Positions 44,777 to 53,759 of a stretch of DNA of 64,000 nt are shown here, piece by piece (the stretch's first letter is position 1; each line of letters starts with the position of its first letter). The notes below the pieces were generated by a model. The model was not told the origin of the DNA. It worked only from the letters and a program-made list of their open reading frames with translations, and ran no database searches. Where the stretch lies: positions 62,001 to 126,000 of the forward strand of contig JAADDZ010000014.1 of NCBI GenBank assembly GCA_013153635.1, given 5' to 3'. This DNA is from Aquificota bacterium (lineage in GTDB: Bacteria > Aquificota > Aquificia > Aquificales > Hydrogenothermaceae). The position numbers were made by a program, and so were the translations under genes.

Positions 44777-45085
44777 ATGACACAAGAATTAAAAGAAAAA
44801 CTAGCAAAGGTAGTAGAGCTAGTAAAAAACGATATGGTAGACCCAGATATTGATATTGAATACTGTATCCCAGAAGTTGCAGTTACTTCTGACAAATGTG
44901 ATGTATCTGGTGAACCTTATATCTTGGTAAAATACATCACAGAAGAACATGACGTCCATGAAAGAAAGATTAAAATTAGAAGAAAATATCAACAGATGTC
45001 TCCTGAAGATTTGGCAAATTTAATCACTTTTTATATTGAGCAGTTTAAAGAAGAAATCGATTCTGTTGAGTATGGTGGAGAATAA
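44777..45085 (+). CDS. Conserved-looking small acidic protein, unknown function
   Basis: A 102-residue soluble protein, largely helical at both ends with a beta-rich middle. It has two Cys ('YCIPE', 'DKCDVSG') that could bind a metal, and a charged 'HDVHERKIKIRRKYQQ'. I do not recognise the family. It follows the forE terminator with a strong ribosome site (AAAGGAGGG) and precedes the CobW-type GTPase by 9 bases, so it may belong functionally to either unit. Confidence 0.55.
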   Translation: MTQELKEKLAKVVELVKNDMVDPDIDIEYCIPEVAVTSDKCDVSGEPYILVKYITEEHDVHERKIKIRRKYQQMSPEDLANLITFYIEQFKEEIDSVEYGGE

Positions 45086-45094
45086 CTATCAAAT

Positions 45095-46024
45095 ATGGTA
45101 TCTTCCTTTATAGTCACAGGTTTCTTAGGTAGTGGAAAAACAACTCTTTTGCTCAACTCTATAAAAGAACATTTTAAAGATAAAAAAATAGCTATCATTG
45201 TCAATGAATTTGGTGAAGTAGGAATAGATGGGAAGATTTTAAAAAATGTTTATAGTGAAGTTTTAGAAATATCGGAAGGGTGTATATGCTGTAAACTATC
45301 AGCTGAATTTGAAAAAGGGGTTACTGAAATACTCCAAAAATACAATCCAGAAATCATATTTGTAGAGACCTCGGGAACTTCTGAACCCTTCCCGATTTTT
45401 CTCTCTTTACAAAATCTTCAAATATCTGTAGAAGGTATCATCTGTGTGATAGATACAAAAAATTTTGAAAACTACAAGGAGCATTCCACTGCTAAATATC
45501 AAATAGGTGGGTCTAACATACTTGTGCTAAACAAGATAGACCTTGTAGATGAAGACACGATAAATAAAGTACAAAAAGAAGTCAAAGCTATAAAAGAGAA
45601 ATACAATATCAAAAATGTATTGACAGGAGAACCTATCTTTAAAAGATATGCCATATATAGGGCAAAGTTTGGCGTATTACCAGAAGAAGTTTTCAAAGGT
45701 GTCTTTAAGATAGAAGATATTTTGGATATAGGACAGAAAGTTTATCCTACAGAACATATTACAGAAGACTCTTTTTACCAAAGGGTAATTTATCTACCAG
45801 AAGATATTGATTTTAAGTATGTAGAAAAACTACTATCTAATCTACCTAAAAATATCTACAGGGTAAAAGGGATAGTAAAAACGAAAGATATTCCTGTACC
45901 GATTTTAGTCAATTACTCTTTTGGAGACGTAACTTTCTCCGAAATTCCAAACTATGAAGGTAAATCGTTTCTTATTCTCATAGGCTCTAATTTGGAGGAC
46001 AAACAGTTAATTCAGCTAAACTAG
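45095..46024 (+). CDS. CobW/COG0523-family metal-chaperone GTPase
   Basis: A 309-residue protein with Walker A 'GFLGSGKTTLL', the metal-binding CxCC in 'EGCICCKLS', 'ETSGTSEP' and 'NKIDL'. The C-terminal domain ('YQRVIYLPEDIDFKYVEKLL') is a shorter CobW_C-like domain. The family delivers Zn or other metals to client proteins. Here its neighbour is dabA, which needs Zn, so DabA is an attractive client (inference). It converges on the hemerythrin gene with a 4-base overlap of the stop ends. Confidence 0.88.
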   Translation: MVSSFIVTGFLGSGKTTLLLNSIKEHFKDKKIAIIVNEFGEVGIDGKILKNVYSEVLEISEGCICCKLSAEFEKGVTEILQKYNPEIIFVETSGTSEPFPIFLSLQNLQISVEGIICVIDTKNFENYKEHSTAKYQIGGSNILVLNKIDLVDEDTINKVQKEVKAIKEKYNIKNVLTGEPIFKRYAIYRAKFGVLPEEVFKGVFKIEDILDIGQKVYPTEHITEDSFYQRVIYLPEDIDFKYVEKLLSNLPKNIYRVKGIVKTKDIPVPILVNYSFGDVTFSEIPNYEGKSFLILIGSNLEDKQLIQLN

Positions 46025-46422
46025 ATTGTATCGCCAACGTGCATAGCTGTCTCTGCGTCCCATCTTGATATGTGCAGTATGAGCCATGGCTTAAACTCGT
46101 CTTCCAAAAATTTAATCAAATCTTCAAAATTCCTAGTTTGTTTCCAATCTTCATACAGCTGATAGATTTTTTGTTTCATTGTATCATGTTCACCTTTGTG
46201 CATCTGATAGGCAAAAAATCTACTTTCTCTCATCATATCTTCTTCTGTAGAGAAATGGTCTTCTATGTCTTCGAGAAATACTTTGAACATATGGTCTGCT
46301 TTTTCTATATCTTTCGCTTTTAAAGCATCGTGTAACTGATTTACTATCTCTACCTCTTCTTCATGGAGAATATTCATCATTGGGTTAGCTACTTGAGGTA
46401 ATTCTTCTTTTTTTAATAGCAT
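46021..46422 (-). CDS. Bacteriohemerythrin-like O2-binding protein
   Basis: A 133-residue four-helix protein with the di-iron ligands in order: 'ILHEEE', 'HFSTEED', 'HKGEHD' and 'HISRWDAE'. It is expected to bind O2 reversibly or sense it. It is the last gene of the dabB-dabA operon (25 bases after dabA). Neighbouring oxidoreductases are oxygen-sensitive, so O2 scavenging near them is a plausible role (inference). Confidence 0.88.
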   Translation of the reverse strand: MLLKKEELPQVANPMMNILHEEEVEIVNQLHDALKAKDIEKADHMFKVFLEDIEDHFSTEEDMMRESRFFAYQMHKGEHDTMKQKIYQLYEDWKQTRNFEDLIKFLEDEFKPWLILHISRWDAETAMHVGDTI

Positions 46423-46447
46423 ATTTAATACCTCTTGGTCTTTAATT

Positions 46448-49342
46448 TTAAATTATACAATAATCTATCTCTTTAATCAACTTAAACTCTCCATCTTCGA
46501 ATTTATAAATCTTTCCATCTTTTTCATCTATCAAAACTAGCCTTATCCATTCATTTAGGATTATTGGACTTGCCAGTTCTGAAGCTTTTGTAGCTTTAAG
46601 CGCAAGCTCCATCGGTGCTTCTAAAAATACTATCAACCTTGTAGGTTCATGATAAGGCTTGTCTTCTAATAAAACTGTTTGGGTAGGAAGTCCTATCTTT
46701 AGGTCACTATAGTTCCCATAAAACACACCTACTTTAGAAACTATATTGTGATACACTTTTGAGCCTGCTCCGAATATTTCGTTGTCTACAGTGGAAAAAT
46801 AATGTTCCAGATTTATCCATTCACCAACGATTAAGGGTCCTGAAAATAGAGCAGTTAGTATAGAAACTTTATCATCATCTATTTTCCAGTCGTATGATAC
46901 AAGAAAAAATCTATTGTGGAGGGTTAGATGTTTTATGCTCTCTCTTTTTCCTACATATGCGGCAACATTCTTAGATAATCCCCATTCTGGTCTTGGCTCT
47001 GACCAATCTATAGCTTTTATAAAAATATCTTCTTCTGTTTCTGTGTACGGAAGGGTTTTTATTCTTTCTTCTCTAGACCTTGATGTGGCAAATTTAATAT
47101 CATCTAAAACTTTCGCAAACAGTTTTTCTTCTTCATCATTCAAAATTTCTGTATCATAAAACTCTATCTCATCTGTAGTAGTGATATGAAGTCCCGGTAG
47201 GAATTTCACATCACTTGGGATTTTTATACCTCTCTCTTCCAGTTTTTTTCTAACTTCTTCTCTGTTTCCTATCATACACATAGCTCTAGCATTTGGAAAA
47301 CTTATATTTCCTCCACAAGCTCCACAATCAAGTGCAGATTCAAAAGGATTGTTATCTGATTTACTTCCATGTCCCACGATAAGAACAAATTTTGGGAAAT
47401 CAGAAACAAGACCTATTGTTTTAAGAAAGTTTTCTAGATACATAACTTGCTCATCGAGAGAGAAACCTACTTGGGATAGTTTTCTCTTTTGGAATTCGTA
47501 ATCTTCCTTTGTTATATTATATTTTTCTTTTAATTTTTCTAATATTTCGTTTGGGACTTTTATAGATAGAGGCTCACCAAATATTAGATGTTTCCATATC
47601 TCTTCCGTTTCTATCTCTGTCAAATCTCTCTTTAAGTAAGCTGAAACGATTTCTTGAATAAACTTAAAATGGACTTTTTTTGCAAACAACTCTATATCTT
47701 CTTGGGATAGTTTGTCTATAATGTATGTAGTCTTTGGCTTTTTAGGTCTAAATTTTGAAAAGAATCTATCAACCTCTCTTGGAAAGAATGTTTTTCCAAA
47801 AAGATTTATACCAAATAACCAACCTATAGCTTCTACTGTTATAAAAGGAGTGTAAGGGTTGTTTTTTAAATCGTTTAAAACTTTCTTTAATGTCTTTGTA
47901 AACCCTTTTTTAGCTTTATACTCTTCATGTCTCTCTTTTGGTAGTTCAAAAACAACATTGTTAGGTTTTATTATCGCAGGACATAGGAACTGCTCATGGT
48001 CTTTATCAAACTCAATAAAAGTTATAGGCATTCTTAAAAAACCTGCAATCCCATAAGTGTTATAGGGACCTATTCGTTCCATATATCTTCTAACAGCTTC
48101 AGAACGAACATCGATACACATAACTAAGGAAGCTAGTAATCTATCTTTGGGAGCTTTTGAACTAGAAAAAAATTCATTTACATAGGTTTCTATATAGCTG
48201 TCTTCCAAAGATTTTAACCAGATGAAACCTTCTTCTTCTTTTAGTACTTTTACAAACTTTGCAAACTCTATCAGGTCTCCTTCAAAAGTTGGAAGTTCTT
48301 TTTTTGCTAGCTGTATCTGAAGGGCATCAAGCTCTAGCTCTTCCTTTACATAACTTTCTAATATTTTTTTAGGTTCTTGACCTTCCTCTAACCAGTCAAT
48401 ATATTTTGGAGGAAGCTGGCTATTGTACTTAAGTATCTTTAAAGCTACAAACTCCCTATTTTTTTCTATAAAGTTATTTAGCTTTTCATAATTATTTATT
48501 TTTTCGTTTTTCATATGCTTCCATTCATAGTACAGCCTCACAGCTAGATAATCTATTAAAGAAGCAGGATATTCCTGTTGCCAATAGTAATAATCATCAG
48601 ATTCTCTATATTTTATAAACCCAGCCCAACCTGCCTGTTTTAAGAGATGAGAAAGAAAATAATTAGAAATCTCTTTTTGGGGAACTTTTAGGTTGTCTAA
48701 AATTTCTTTGATAAAAGCTTGTGCATCTCCACTAAAATCTAAACCTTCATAATACTTAAAAGTATTAAACATACCCAAATGTCTTTGATACATGGACAAT
48801 GTTGTTTGTTCTTGGTCTAAAAATCTAGATATATACTCGATAATATCCCTTTCTATAATCTCTTTTTTATCTGTATCAAAGATAGCATCGAATATCTCAT
48901 ACAAAGTGTAATATTTAACATTATGAGTAATTAGGCAGTTGGCATCTTTAAATTGAGAATCCCTTTTTAGTACATCTATAAGAAATCTATTTATACATTC
49001 TTGTTTTGAGCTTTTATATGTTCTAAAACTTTCCCACCTTGGACTTATCTCTATAAGAAATGTTCTAGCTTCATGAAAATGTTTTACCAAGTTATGCTCT
49101 TTTAGAACCTTTGAAAGGTTCTCTTCCAAGATATGCTGTTTTATCTTACCTTCTTTATAGAGAGAAACATAATATTCAGCAGGCATATAAACATTTGCTT
49201 TGAATATATCTTTTGCTAACTTTAAACCTTCTCTGAAATTTTTCTTCTCAAATCCTGTTAAAGGATTGTGATGGATAAACGTGATAATAGGCCAATATTT
49301 TGGAATTACCCCTTTTACATAATCAAGATTCTCCTTTATCAT
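46448..49342 (-). CDS. dabA: DabA: Zn-dependent subunit of the DAB inorganic carbon transporter (DUF2309)
   Basis: A 964-residue DUF2309 protein. DabA carries a beta-carbonic-anhydrase-like zinc site: here 'VMCIDVRSE' gives Cys409 and Asp411, 'VGHGSKSDNNPFESALDCGACGG' (split: 'IVGHGS', then 'DCGACGG') gives His658 and Cys673. All four key residues are present. With DabB it couples a cation gradient to one-way CO2 hydration or bicarbonate accumulation. N-terminal 'FIHHNPLTGF' is also typical. It overlaps the middle membrane gene by 4 bases. Confidence 0.95.
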   Translation of the reverse strand: MIKENLDYVKGVIPKYWPIITFIHHNPLTGFEKKNFREGLKLAKDIFKANVYMPAEYYVSLYKEGKIKQHILEENLSKVLKEHNLVKHFHEARTFLIEISPRWESFRTYKSSKQECINRFLIDVLKRDSQFKDANCLITHNVKYYTLYEIFDAIFDTDKKEIIERDIIEYISRFLDQEQTTLSMYQRHLGMFNTFKYYEGLDFSGDAQAFIKEILDNLKVPQKEISNYFLSHLLKQAGWAGFIKYRESDDYYYWQQEYPASLIDYLAVRLYYEWKHMKNEKINNYEKLNNFIEKNREFVALKILKYNSQLPPKYIDWLEEGQEPKKILESYVKEELELDALQIQLAKKELPTFEGDLIEFAKFVKVLKEEEGFIWLKSLEDSYIETYVNEFFSSSKAPKDRLLASLVMCIDVRSEAVRRYMERIGPYNTYGIAGFLRMPITFIEFDKDHEQFLCPAIIKPNNVVFELPKERHEEYKAKKGFTKTLKKVLNDLKNNPYTPFITVEAIGWLFGINLFGKTFFPREVDRFFSKFRPKKPKTTYIIDKLSQEDIELFAKKVHFKFIQEIVSAYLKRDLTEIETEEIWKHLIFGEPLSIKVPNEILEKLKEKYNITKEDYEFQKRKLSQVGFSLDEQVMYLENFLKTIGLVSDFPKFVLIVGHGSKSDNNPFESALDCGACGGNISFPNARAMCMIGNREEVRKKLEERGIKIPSDVKFLPGLHITTTDEIEFYDTEILNDEEEKLFAKVLDDIKFATSRSREERIKTLPYTETEEDIFIKAIDWSEPRPEWGLSKNVAAYVGKRESIKHLTLHNRFFLVSYDWKIDDDKVSILTALFSGPLIVGEWINLEHYFSTVDNEIFGAGSKVYHNIVSKVGVFYGNYSDLKIGLPTQTVLLEDKPYHEPTRLIVFLEAPMELALKATKASELASPIILNEWIRLVLIDEKDGKIYKFEDGEFKLIKEIDYCII

Positions 49343-50064
49343 TTAAGAACCTCCTCAAGACCATATATACCTACTGCTAGTAGAACAATATTTAAAACAG
49401 TATGGAATATCTTCTCTTTTCTCTCTAGGTCTATATAAAAGATGTTTTCATTAGCCTTTCCAAAAACAGTATTTACCAAGATTTTCATAGCTACAAAAAA
49501 GTTTCCAAAGAAAAACACAATAATAACCGTATACCAAATCAAATCAAGTTTGTCTTTTAACATACTGTTAAACAAAAACACTGCGTTAGGAAAAGGAGGA
49601 TACAAAGCTAAATTAATAAGATATATCCTTAAAAACAAACCAGCAAAAGGAGATTTTAATGCAAGACCTCCTACAGAAAAGAAGTTGGCACTTCCGTAAT
49701 TTTTCTCATAATAATAACCTATCAAATACAGTCCTACCAACGTTACCAAAAGAGAAAAGATAAAGTAAACAAAGTATTCAAATGAAAATAAGAAATAAAC
49801 AGGAGAATTAATAAAAATAAAGTAATTAACTAATTTATAAATATTAGTTGTCTTTAATGCTTTATAAGTTGTAAAAAGAGATGTTAGTATTGCACTAAAA
49901 ATACAAAAAAGATTTTGGCTACAATTAACATTAAACAGTATCATAAAAAGTAGACCAACGATAATTAAAAAAGCAGAAATAAAAAAGGTGTATTTTTTTA
50001 AGCTTTTTTCTAAAAAAATGTAGTAAGGTACGCCTGCAAGAAGAATTAGTAAAACAAATTCCAT
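49339..50064 (-). CDS. Small polytopic membrane protein, antiporter-like third DAB component
   Basis: A 241-residue protein with six or seven membrane helices. 'GGLALKSPFAGLFL' followed by 'NLALYPPFPNAVFLFN' resembles the G-L-A-x-x-x-P and A-L-x-G-x-P-P segments of NuoL/NuoM/MrpD antiporter subunits, as if it were the C-terminal half of such a protein. It is translated between dabB (12-base gap) and dabA (ATGA overlap), so it is probably a third subunit of the carbon transporter. The two-gene DAB systems described first lack it. Confidence 0.6.
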   Translation of the reverse strand: MEFVLLILLAGVPYYIFLEKSLKKYTFFISAFLIIVGLLFMILFNVNCSQNLFCIFSAILTSLFTTYKALKTTNIYKLVNYFIFINSPVYFLFSFEYFVYFIFSLLVTLVGLYLIGYYYEKNYGSANFFSVGGLALKSPFAGLFLRIYLINLALYPPFPNAVFLFNSMLKDKLDLIWYTVIIVFFFGNFFVAMKILVNTVFGKANENIFYIDLERKEKIFHTVLNIVLLAVGIYGLEEVLK

Positions 50065-50076
50065 AGTTCACCTCTT

Positions 50077-51693
50077 TTAAAAGATTTTAAACAGCTTTAA
50101 GAACAAATCAGGAAAATAAGCTTCTTTAGAGAGAAGTTTGTAAAATGTCCACTTCAATTTGTTAGGTTTCTCCCCATCTATCTCTATATCAGTAAAATGC
50201 TGTTTATATATATATGCCCACCCTACAATCAATATAAGTACCAGCAAACCTAGAGCAAAAATCACAGAAAGATTTAAAGATGCAACCTCATAAAAAAGCT
50301 TGGCATGTTCACCATAGATAAACTCCTCCATAGTCTTCCCCACAAATTCATAAGTCAAAACGATTAGAGTAAATGAAACTAGTAACCCAATAATAACTTT
50401 TGGAGAATCTGACAACGAAACTTTGAAAAAAGATAAAAACAGTTGAGTTCCTGTTAACCAAGCAAAAGCAAGTATCACTACAGCCGCATTAAAATGGAAA
50501 AACTCTTCACTAAGAAGAAATTTTATACCTGCAAAAATAACTACAGGGATTATAGTAAACAAAGCTATAAGCCAAAATAGATTTTTAGATTGATGCTGAT
50601 TATGTATCTTCTCTTCCCAAAAAACCTCATAAGACAACCTTTTAGGGATATTTGGGTCATGTCTAGCATAATGAATCAAACTACCAGATTCCAAGAATAA
50701 AGATGCCTTGAATATACCATGTACAATAAGATGATAAACAGCAAGACTAAACGCTCCAAGACCAATTTCCATAATCATGTATCCCATCTGTCCTACAGTA
50801 GAATAACCTAGAGACCTTTTAATATCTGGAGTCGTTAACATAATCATAGAAGCAAAAATAGCAGTAAATAAGCCAAAGGCAAAAGCTATGTTAAGTACCA
50901 AAGGAGTAAGCAAAAGCAAAAATGCAAGTTTGTTTAAAACAATACCTCCCACATTTACCACACCTGCATGCATCAAAGCAGAAACAGGAGTAGGACCCTC
51001 TGAAGTATAAGGTAACCATATATGAAAAGGGATTATCGCAGATTTCATCATCGCCGCAAACAGATATAAGAACCCTATAACATAAATAATCAAAGGAGTA
51101 GTATCCAAAGCTGAATATTGAGATAACCATATGTCGTATAGTTCAGATAAATAAAAAGTACCAAAAGTTTTATAAGTTAGGACAACTGCTATGATAAATA
51201 ATAAGTCAGCCCCTTTGTGTGTCAAAATAGTCCAGTTAGCAAACTTCACAGCGCTTTTTGACTCTATATTAAAAGATACTAAAAAATACAAAGCCAAACT
51301 CATTATTTGCCAAGCTATCGCAAGAACAACCAGATGGTTGCTCATAACTAGTAGATATATACCAACAAAAATAAAATTAAGTAAGATAAAAAATCTTTTA
51401 TAACCCTTCTCGTCCCACATATACTTTGCAGAGTACTTCCTTATAACCATTCCTAACACAGCAACATACGGAACTAAAATCGCAGAAAGCTCATTAAAAA
51501 CAAGTAAATTATTAAATCCATATATATTTTCATCTTCAAAAATAACAAAATAAGCTCCAAATATACCTAACACAGCGATAAAAGCAGAGAAAAACATACT
51601 AATACGAGGAATAGCTTCTTTATTGTTAATTACCCCTATCAAACCAGCTATAATCAAAGGGATAAAAGGTATAATCAAAACTAACTCTTTCAA
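50077..51693 (-). CDS. dabB: DabB: NuoL/MrpA-like cation-channel subunit of the DAB transporter
   Basis: A 538-residue protein with about 13-15 membrane helices. The proton-antiporter signature 'TSEGPTPVSALMHAGVVNVGG' is recognisable in two parts ('EGPTPVSALMHAG', 'NVGGIVLNK'), with 'TTPDIKRSLGYSTVGQMGYM' following, as in ND5. DabB energises DabA. The start is TTG (51691-51693) with GGAGGATTTTA before it. It is the first gene of the minus-strand operon, with twin operators 67-117 bp upstream of its start. Confidence 0.92.
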   Translation of the reverse strand: MKELVLIIPFIPLIIAGLIGVINNKEAIPRISMFFSAFIAVLGIFGAYFVIFEDENIYGFNNLLVFNELSAILVPYVAVLGMVIRKYSAKYMWDEKGYKRFFILLNFIFVGIYLLVMSNHLVVLAIAWQIMSLALYFLVSFNIESKSAVKFANWTILTHKGADLLFIIAVVLTYKTFGTFYLSELYDIWLSQYSALDTTPLIIYVIGFLYLFAAMMKSAIIPFHIWLPYTSEGPTPVSALMHAGVVNVGGIVLNKLAFLLLLTPLVLNIAFAFGLFTAIFASMIMLTTPDIKRSLGYSTVGQMGYMIMEIGLGAFSLAVYHLIVHGIFKASLFLESGSLIHYARHDPNIPKRLSYEVFWEEKIHNQHQSKNLFWLIALFTIIPVVIFAGIKFLLSEEFFHFNAAVVILAFAWLTGTQLFLSFFKVSLSDSPKVIIGLLVSFTLIVLTYEFVGKTMEEFIYGEHAKLFYEVASLNLSVIFALGLLVLILIVGWAYIYKQHFTDIEIDGEKPNKLKWTFYKLLSKEAYFPDLFLKLFKIF

Positions 51694-51759
51694 TAAAATC
51701 CTCCTAAAGCATTTTTGTTAGGTAATTAATCAAGTACATAATTTTAACAAAAATTTAAA

Positions 51760-51782
51760 AAAATAAAACAGTGTTTGATTTT
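51760..51782. promoter_or_regulatory. Operator copy 1 between dabB and porD
   Basis: AAAATAAAAC, AGT, GTTTGATTTT: nine of ten arm positions pair. Centre at 51771. It lies 67 bp upstream of the dabB start and about 90 bp upstream of the porD -35, so either or both divergent operons may be controlled. Confidence 0.65.
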
Positions 51783-51787
51783 TTTAT

Positions 51788-51810
51788 AAAATAAAACGGC
51801 GTTTTATTTT
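51788..51810. promoter_or_regulatory. Operator copy 2 between dabB and porD
   Basis: AAAATAAAAC, GGC, GTTTTATTTT: perfect arms, identical to the nadA site apart from the spacer. Centre at 51799, 28 bp from copy 1, the same distance as in front of forD. Confidence 0.7.
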
Positions 51811-51871
51811 AATGACAAAAATCATTTTTTAATCCTTAGAAACCAATTATTTTTAGGCATAAACAGTTTAC

Positions 51872-51900
51872 TTGAATTACGATAAAATTTATCTTATATT
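51872..51900 (+). promoter_or_regulatory. Promoter of the porDABG-like operon
   Basis: TTGAAT (51872-51877), a 17-bp spacer and TATATT (51895-51900), which leaves a leader of about 60 bases before the porD ATG. Confidence 0.7.
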
Positions 51901-51966
51901 TAGTAGTAAGCTGTTCTTTAAATGTGTTATTATAAACGAATACCAATCTCTATTTAGGAGGAAACT

Positions 51967-52539
51967 ATGGCAAAATTAGGTCCCGCTCATTATTCACCTT
52001 ATCCCGTCGCTGTTTATGAAGGCATATTAACCCCTCCAAAAGGAAAAGCCCTTCTTTTTACAGAAATCGTAGACGAAGAACAAGCGATGAGAGAAGCCGC
52101 AAAAGCTATGTTAACTAGAGAAAACGCTACAATATTCCCTGGACCACAAGTTTTATACGCATGGAACGACGAAGCAAAAGAAAAAGCAAAACTGATAAAA
52201 GAAATGGCACAAATCCTTGACGCAAAAATAATTCCTATGTATGACTATAGACCAAAATACCCAAAAATCGACCCAGAAGTAGAAATAAACCCAAATCACC
52301 CAAATTTAACGATATGGCACAATAAAATAAAAGCTTGCATATTCATAGGAGTTCATTGTCACTACGCTAATGTTGCACTTAAAATCATAAGGTCTGAAAC
52401 AGACTGCTTTACTATAGCAATGTGTAGCCAAGCTGGTCATGAAGATGCGATGATAACATTGAGAGATCAGCATGTAGAAGAGATAGAAAAATTCTTAGAA
52501 GTAGCAAAAGAGGTAAAAAAAGAACTAGGTAAAGCATAA
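51967..52539 (+). CDS. porD: 2-oxoacid:ferredoxin oxidoreductase accessory subunit (PorD-like, paralogue of forD)
   Basis: A 190-residue paralogue of the 40962 gene, without its Pro-rich tail. Shared blocks: 'EIVDEEQAMREAAKAMLT', 'TIFPGPQVLY', 'DYRPKYPKIDPE' and 'GVHCHYAN'. The segment around 'DYRPKYPKIDPE' is also nearly identical at the DNA level (38 bases without a difference), hinting at gene conversion. The CODH epsilon-like fold is inferred. RBS AGGAGG. Confidence 0.7.
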   Translation: MAKLGPAHYSPYPVAVYEGILTPPKGKALLFTEIVDEEQAMREAAKAMLTRENATIFPGPQVLYAWNDEAKEKAKLIKEMAQILDAKIIPMYDYRPKYPKIDPEVEINPNHPNLTIWHNKIKACIFIGVHCHYANVALKIIRSETDCFTIAMCSQAGHEDAMITLRDQHVEEIEKFLEVAKEVKKELGKA

Positions 52540-52560
52540 TCTTTAAGGAGGTTAATAATT

Positions 52561-53748
52561 ATGCGTATGATTGAAAATAAAGTAGAAAAAAATTGGGCAG
52601 GACAAAGGATTGTCTCCCCTGATTACCTTCTTTTCGAAGCTCCAAGGGAAAAACATTTTATGACAGGTTCAGAAGCAGTAAAAGAAGCAGTCAAAAGAGC
52701 ATCAGTAGACGCATCTGTATCATATCCTATAACCCCTCAATCAGAAGCCGCACACCTCATAGGAGAGCTATGGGCAGAAGGTTATGTAGGTGTGTACTTT
52801 AGAGGGGAAAATGAATTCGGTGTTATGTCAGAAGTTGCAGGAGCCGCAATGGCTGGAGCTAGAGTTATAACAACTACCTCTGGTCCCGGAACATTAAGAG
52901 CTTTTGAAAACTTCCCTATGTGGTCAGGAACAAGAATCCCGGTTCAGTTAGTACTCATGGCAAGAGGTGTAAACTCCCCTCTTTCAATCCAACCAGATAA
53001 CCTTGAAGTAGACTTTTTACTAGATACAGGGTGTATGATATGGTACGCTGAAAACGTTCAAGAACTATTTGATATGATTCTTGCAGGATTCGCAGTTGCA
53101 GAGCAACCAGACGTTCATGTACCTGTTATCACAGCTGTTGACGGTTTCTTTGTTTCACATACAAGAGAGGCTATATATCTTCCTCCAGATGATATAGCAT
53201 TACCTCCTTATGCTCCATATAAATCACCTATGCCTGTTATAGATGCAGAGATACCCCCGGGCAGATTCCTAAGAGACCCATTTGTTATGAAGTCTAACTA
53301 TATATCATATGCTACTCACGCAAGTTGGCAGTGGGAAGTAAGGTCAGCTATAGAAAGGTCTAGACCTTACGCAAAACACTATCTAAAAGGCTTAACAGAA
53401 GAATTTGGAGAAAAAGATTCAGAAGTTGTCTTCATAGCTTGTGGAACAGCCGCATCTCAAGCTAAAGAAGCGGTAAGAATGCTTGAAGAAACAGAAGGAA
53501 TAAAATCCAAAGTAGTAAAACTTAAAACAATTAGACCATTCCCTTATGAAGAGATTTTAGAAGCTACTAAAAACGCAAAATATATATTTATACCAGAGTT
53601 CAATGTGGTCGGCTGGTTAGAAAGAGAAGTGAGAAAAGCTCTCTACAAAAAATCAGATGCCGAAATAATAGGAACTCCTAGAGTTGCCGGTGGTATGACA
53701 ATGCCAAAAGAAATCATAGTAAGAGAAGTTTTAGAATACATCAAATAA
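52561..53748 (+). CDS. porA: 2-oxoacid:ferredoxin oxidoreductase alpha subunit (set 2, probably pyruvate)
   Basis: A 395-residue alpha subunit with 'SYPITPQSEAAHLIGELW', 'ENEFGVMSEVAGAAMAGAR', 'TTTSGPGTLRAFE' and 'GVNSPLSIQPDN'; domain II 'FIACGTAASQAKEAVRM'. With set 1 assigned to 2-oxoglutarate, this would be the pyruvate synthase of the reductive TCA cycle. That assignment is by gene order and elimination. A short N-terminal extension ('MRMIENKVEKNWAGQRI') is present. Confidence 0.82.
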   Translation: MRMIENKVEKNWAGQRIVSPDYLLFEAPREKHFMTGSEAVKEAVKRASVDASVSYPITPQSEAAHLIGELWAEGYVGVYFRGENEFGVMSEVAGAAMAGARVITTTSGPGTLRAFENFPMWSGTRIPVQLVLMARGVNSPLSIQPDNLEVDFLLDTGCMIWYAENVQELFDMILAGFAVAEQPDVHVPVITAVDGFFVSHTREAIYLPPDDIALPPYAPYKSPMPVIDAEIPPGRFLRDPFVMKSNYISYATHASWQWEVRSAIERSRPYAKHYLKGLTEEFGEKDSEVVFIACGTAASQAKEAVRMLEETEGIKSKVVKLKTIRPFPYEEILEATKNAKYIFIPEFNVVGWLEREVRKALYKKSDAEIIGTPRVAGGMTMPKEIIVREVLEYIK

Positions 53749-53759
53749 GGAGGTAAGTT

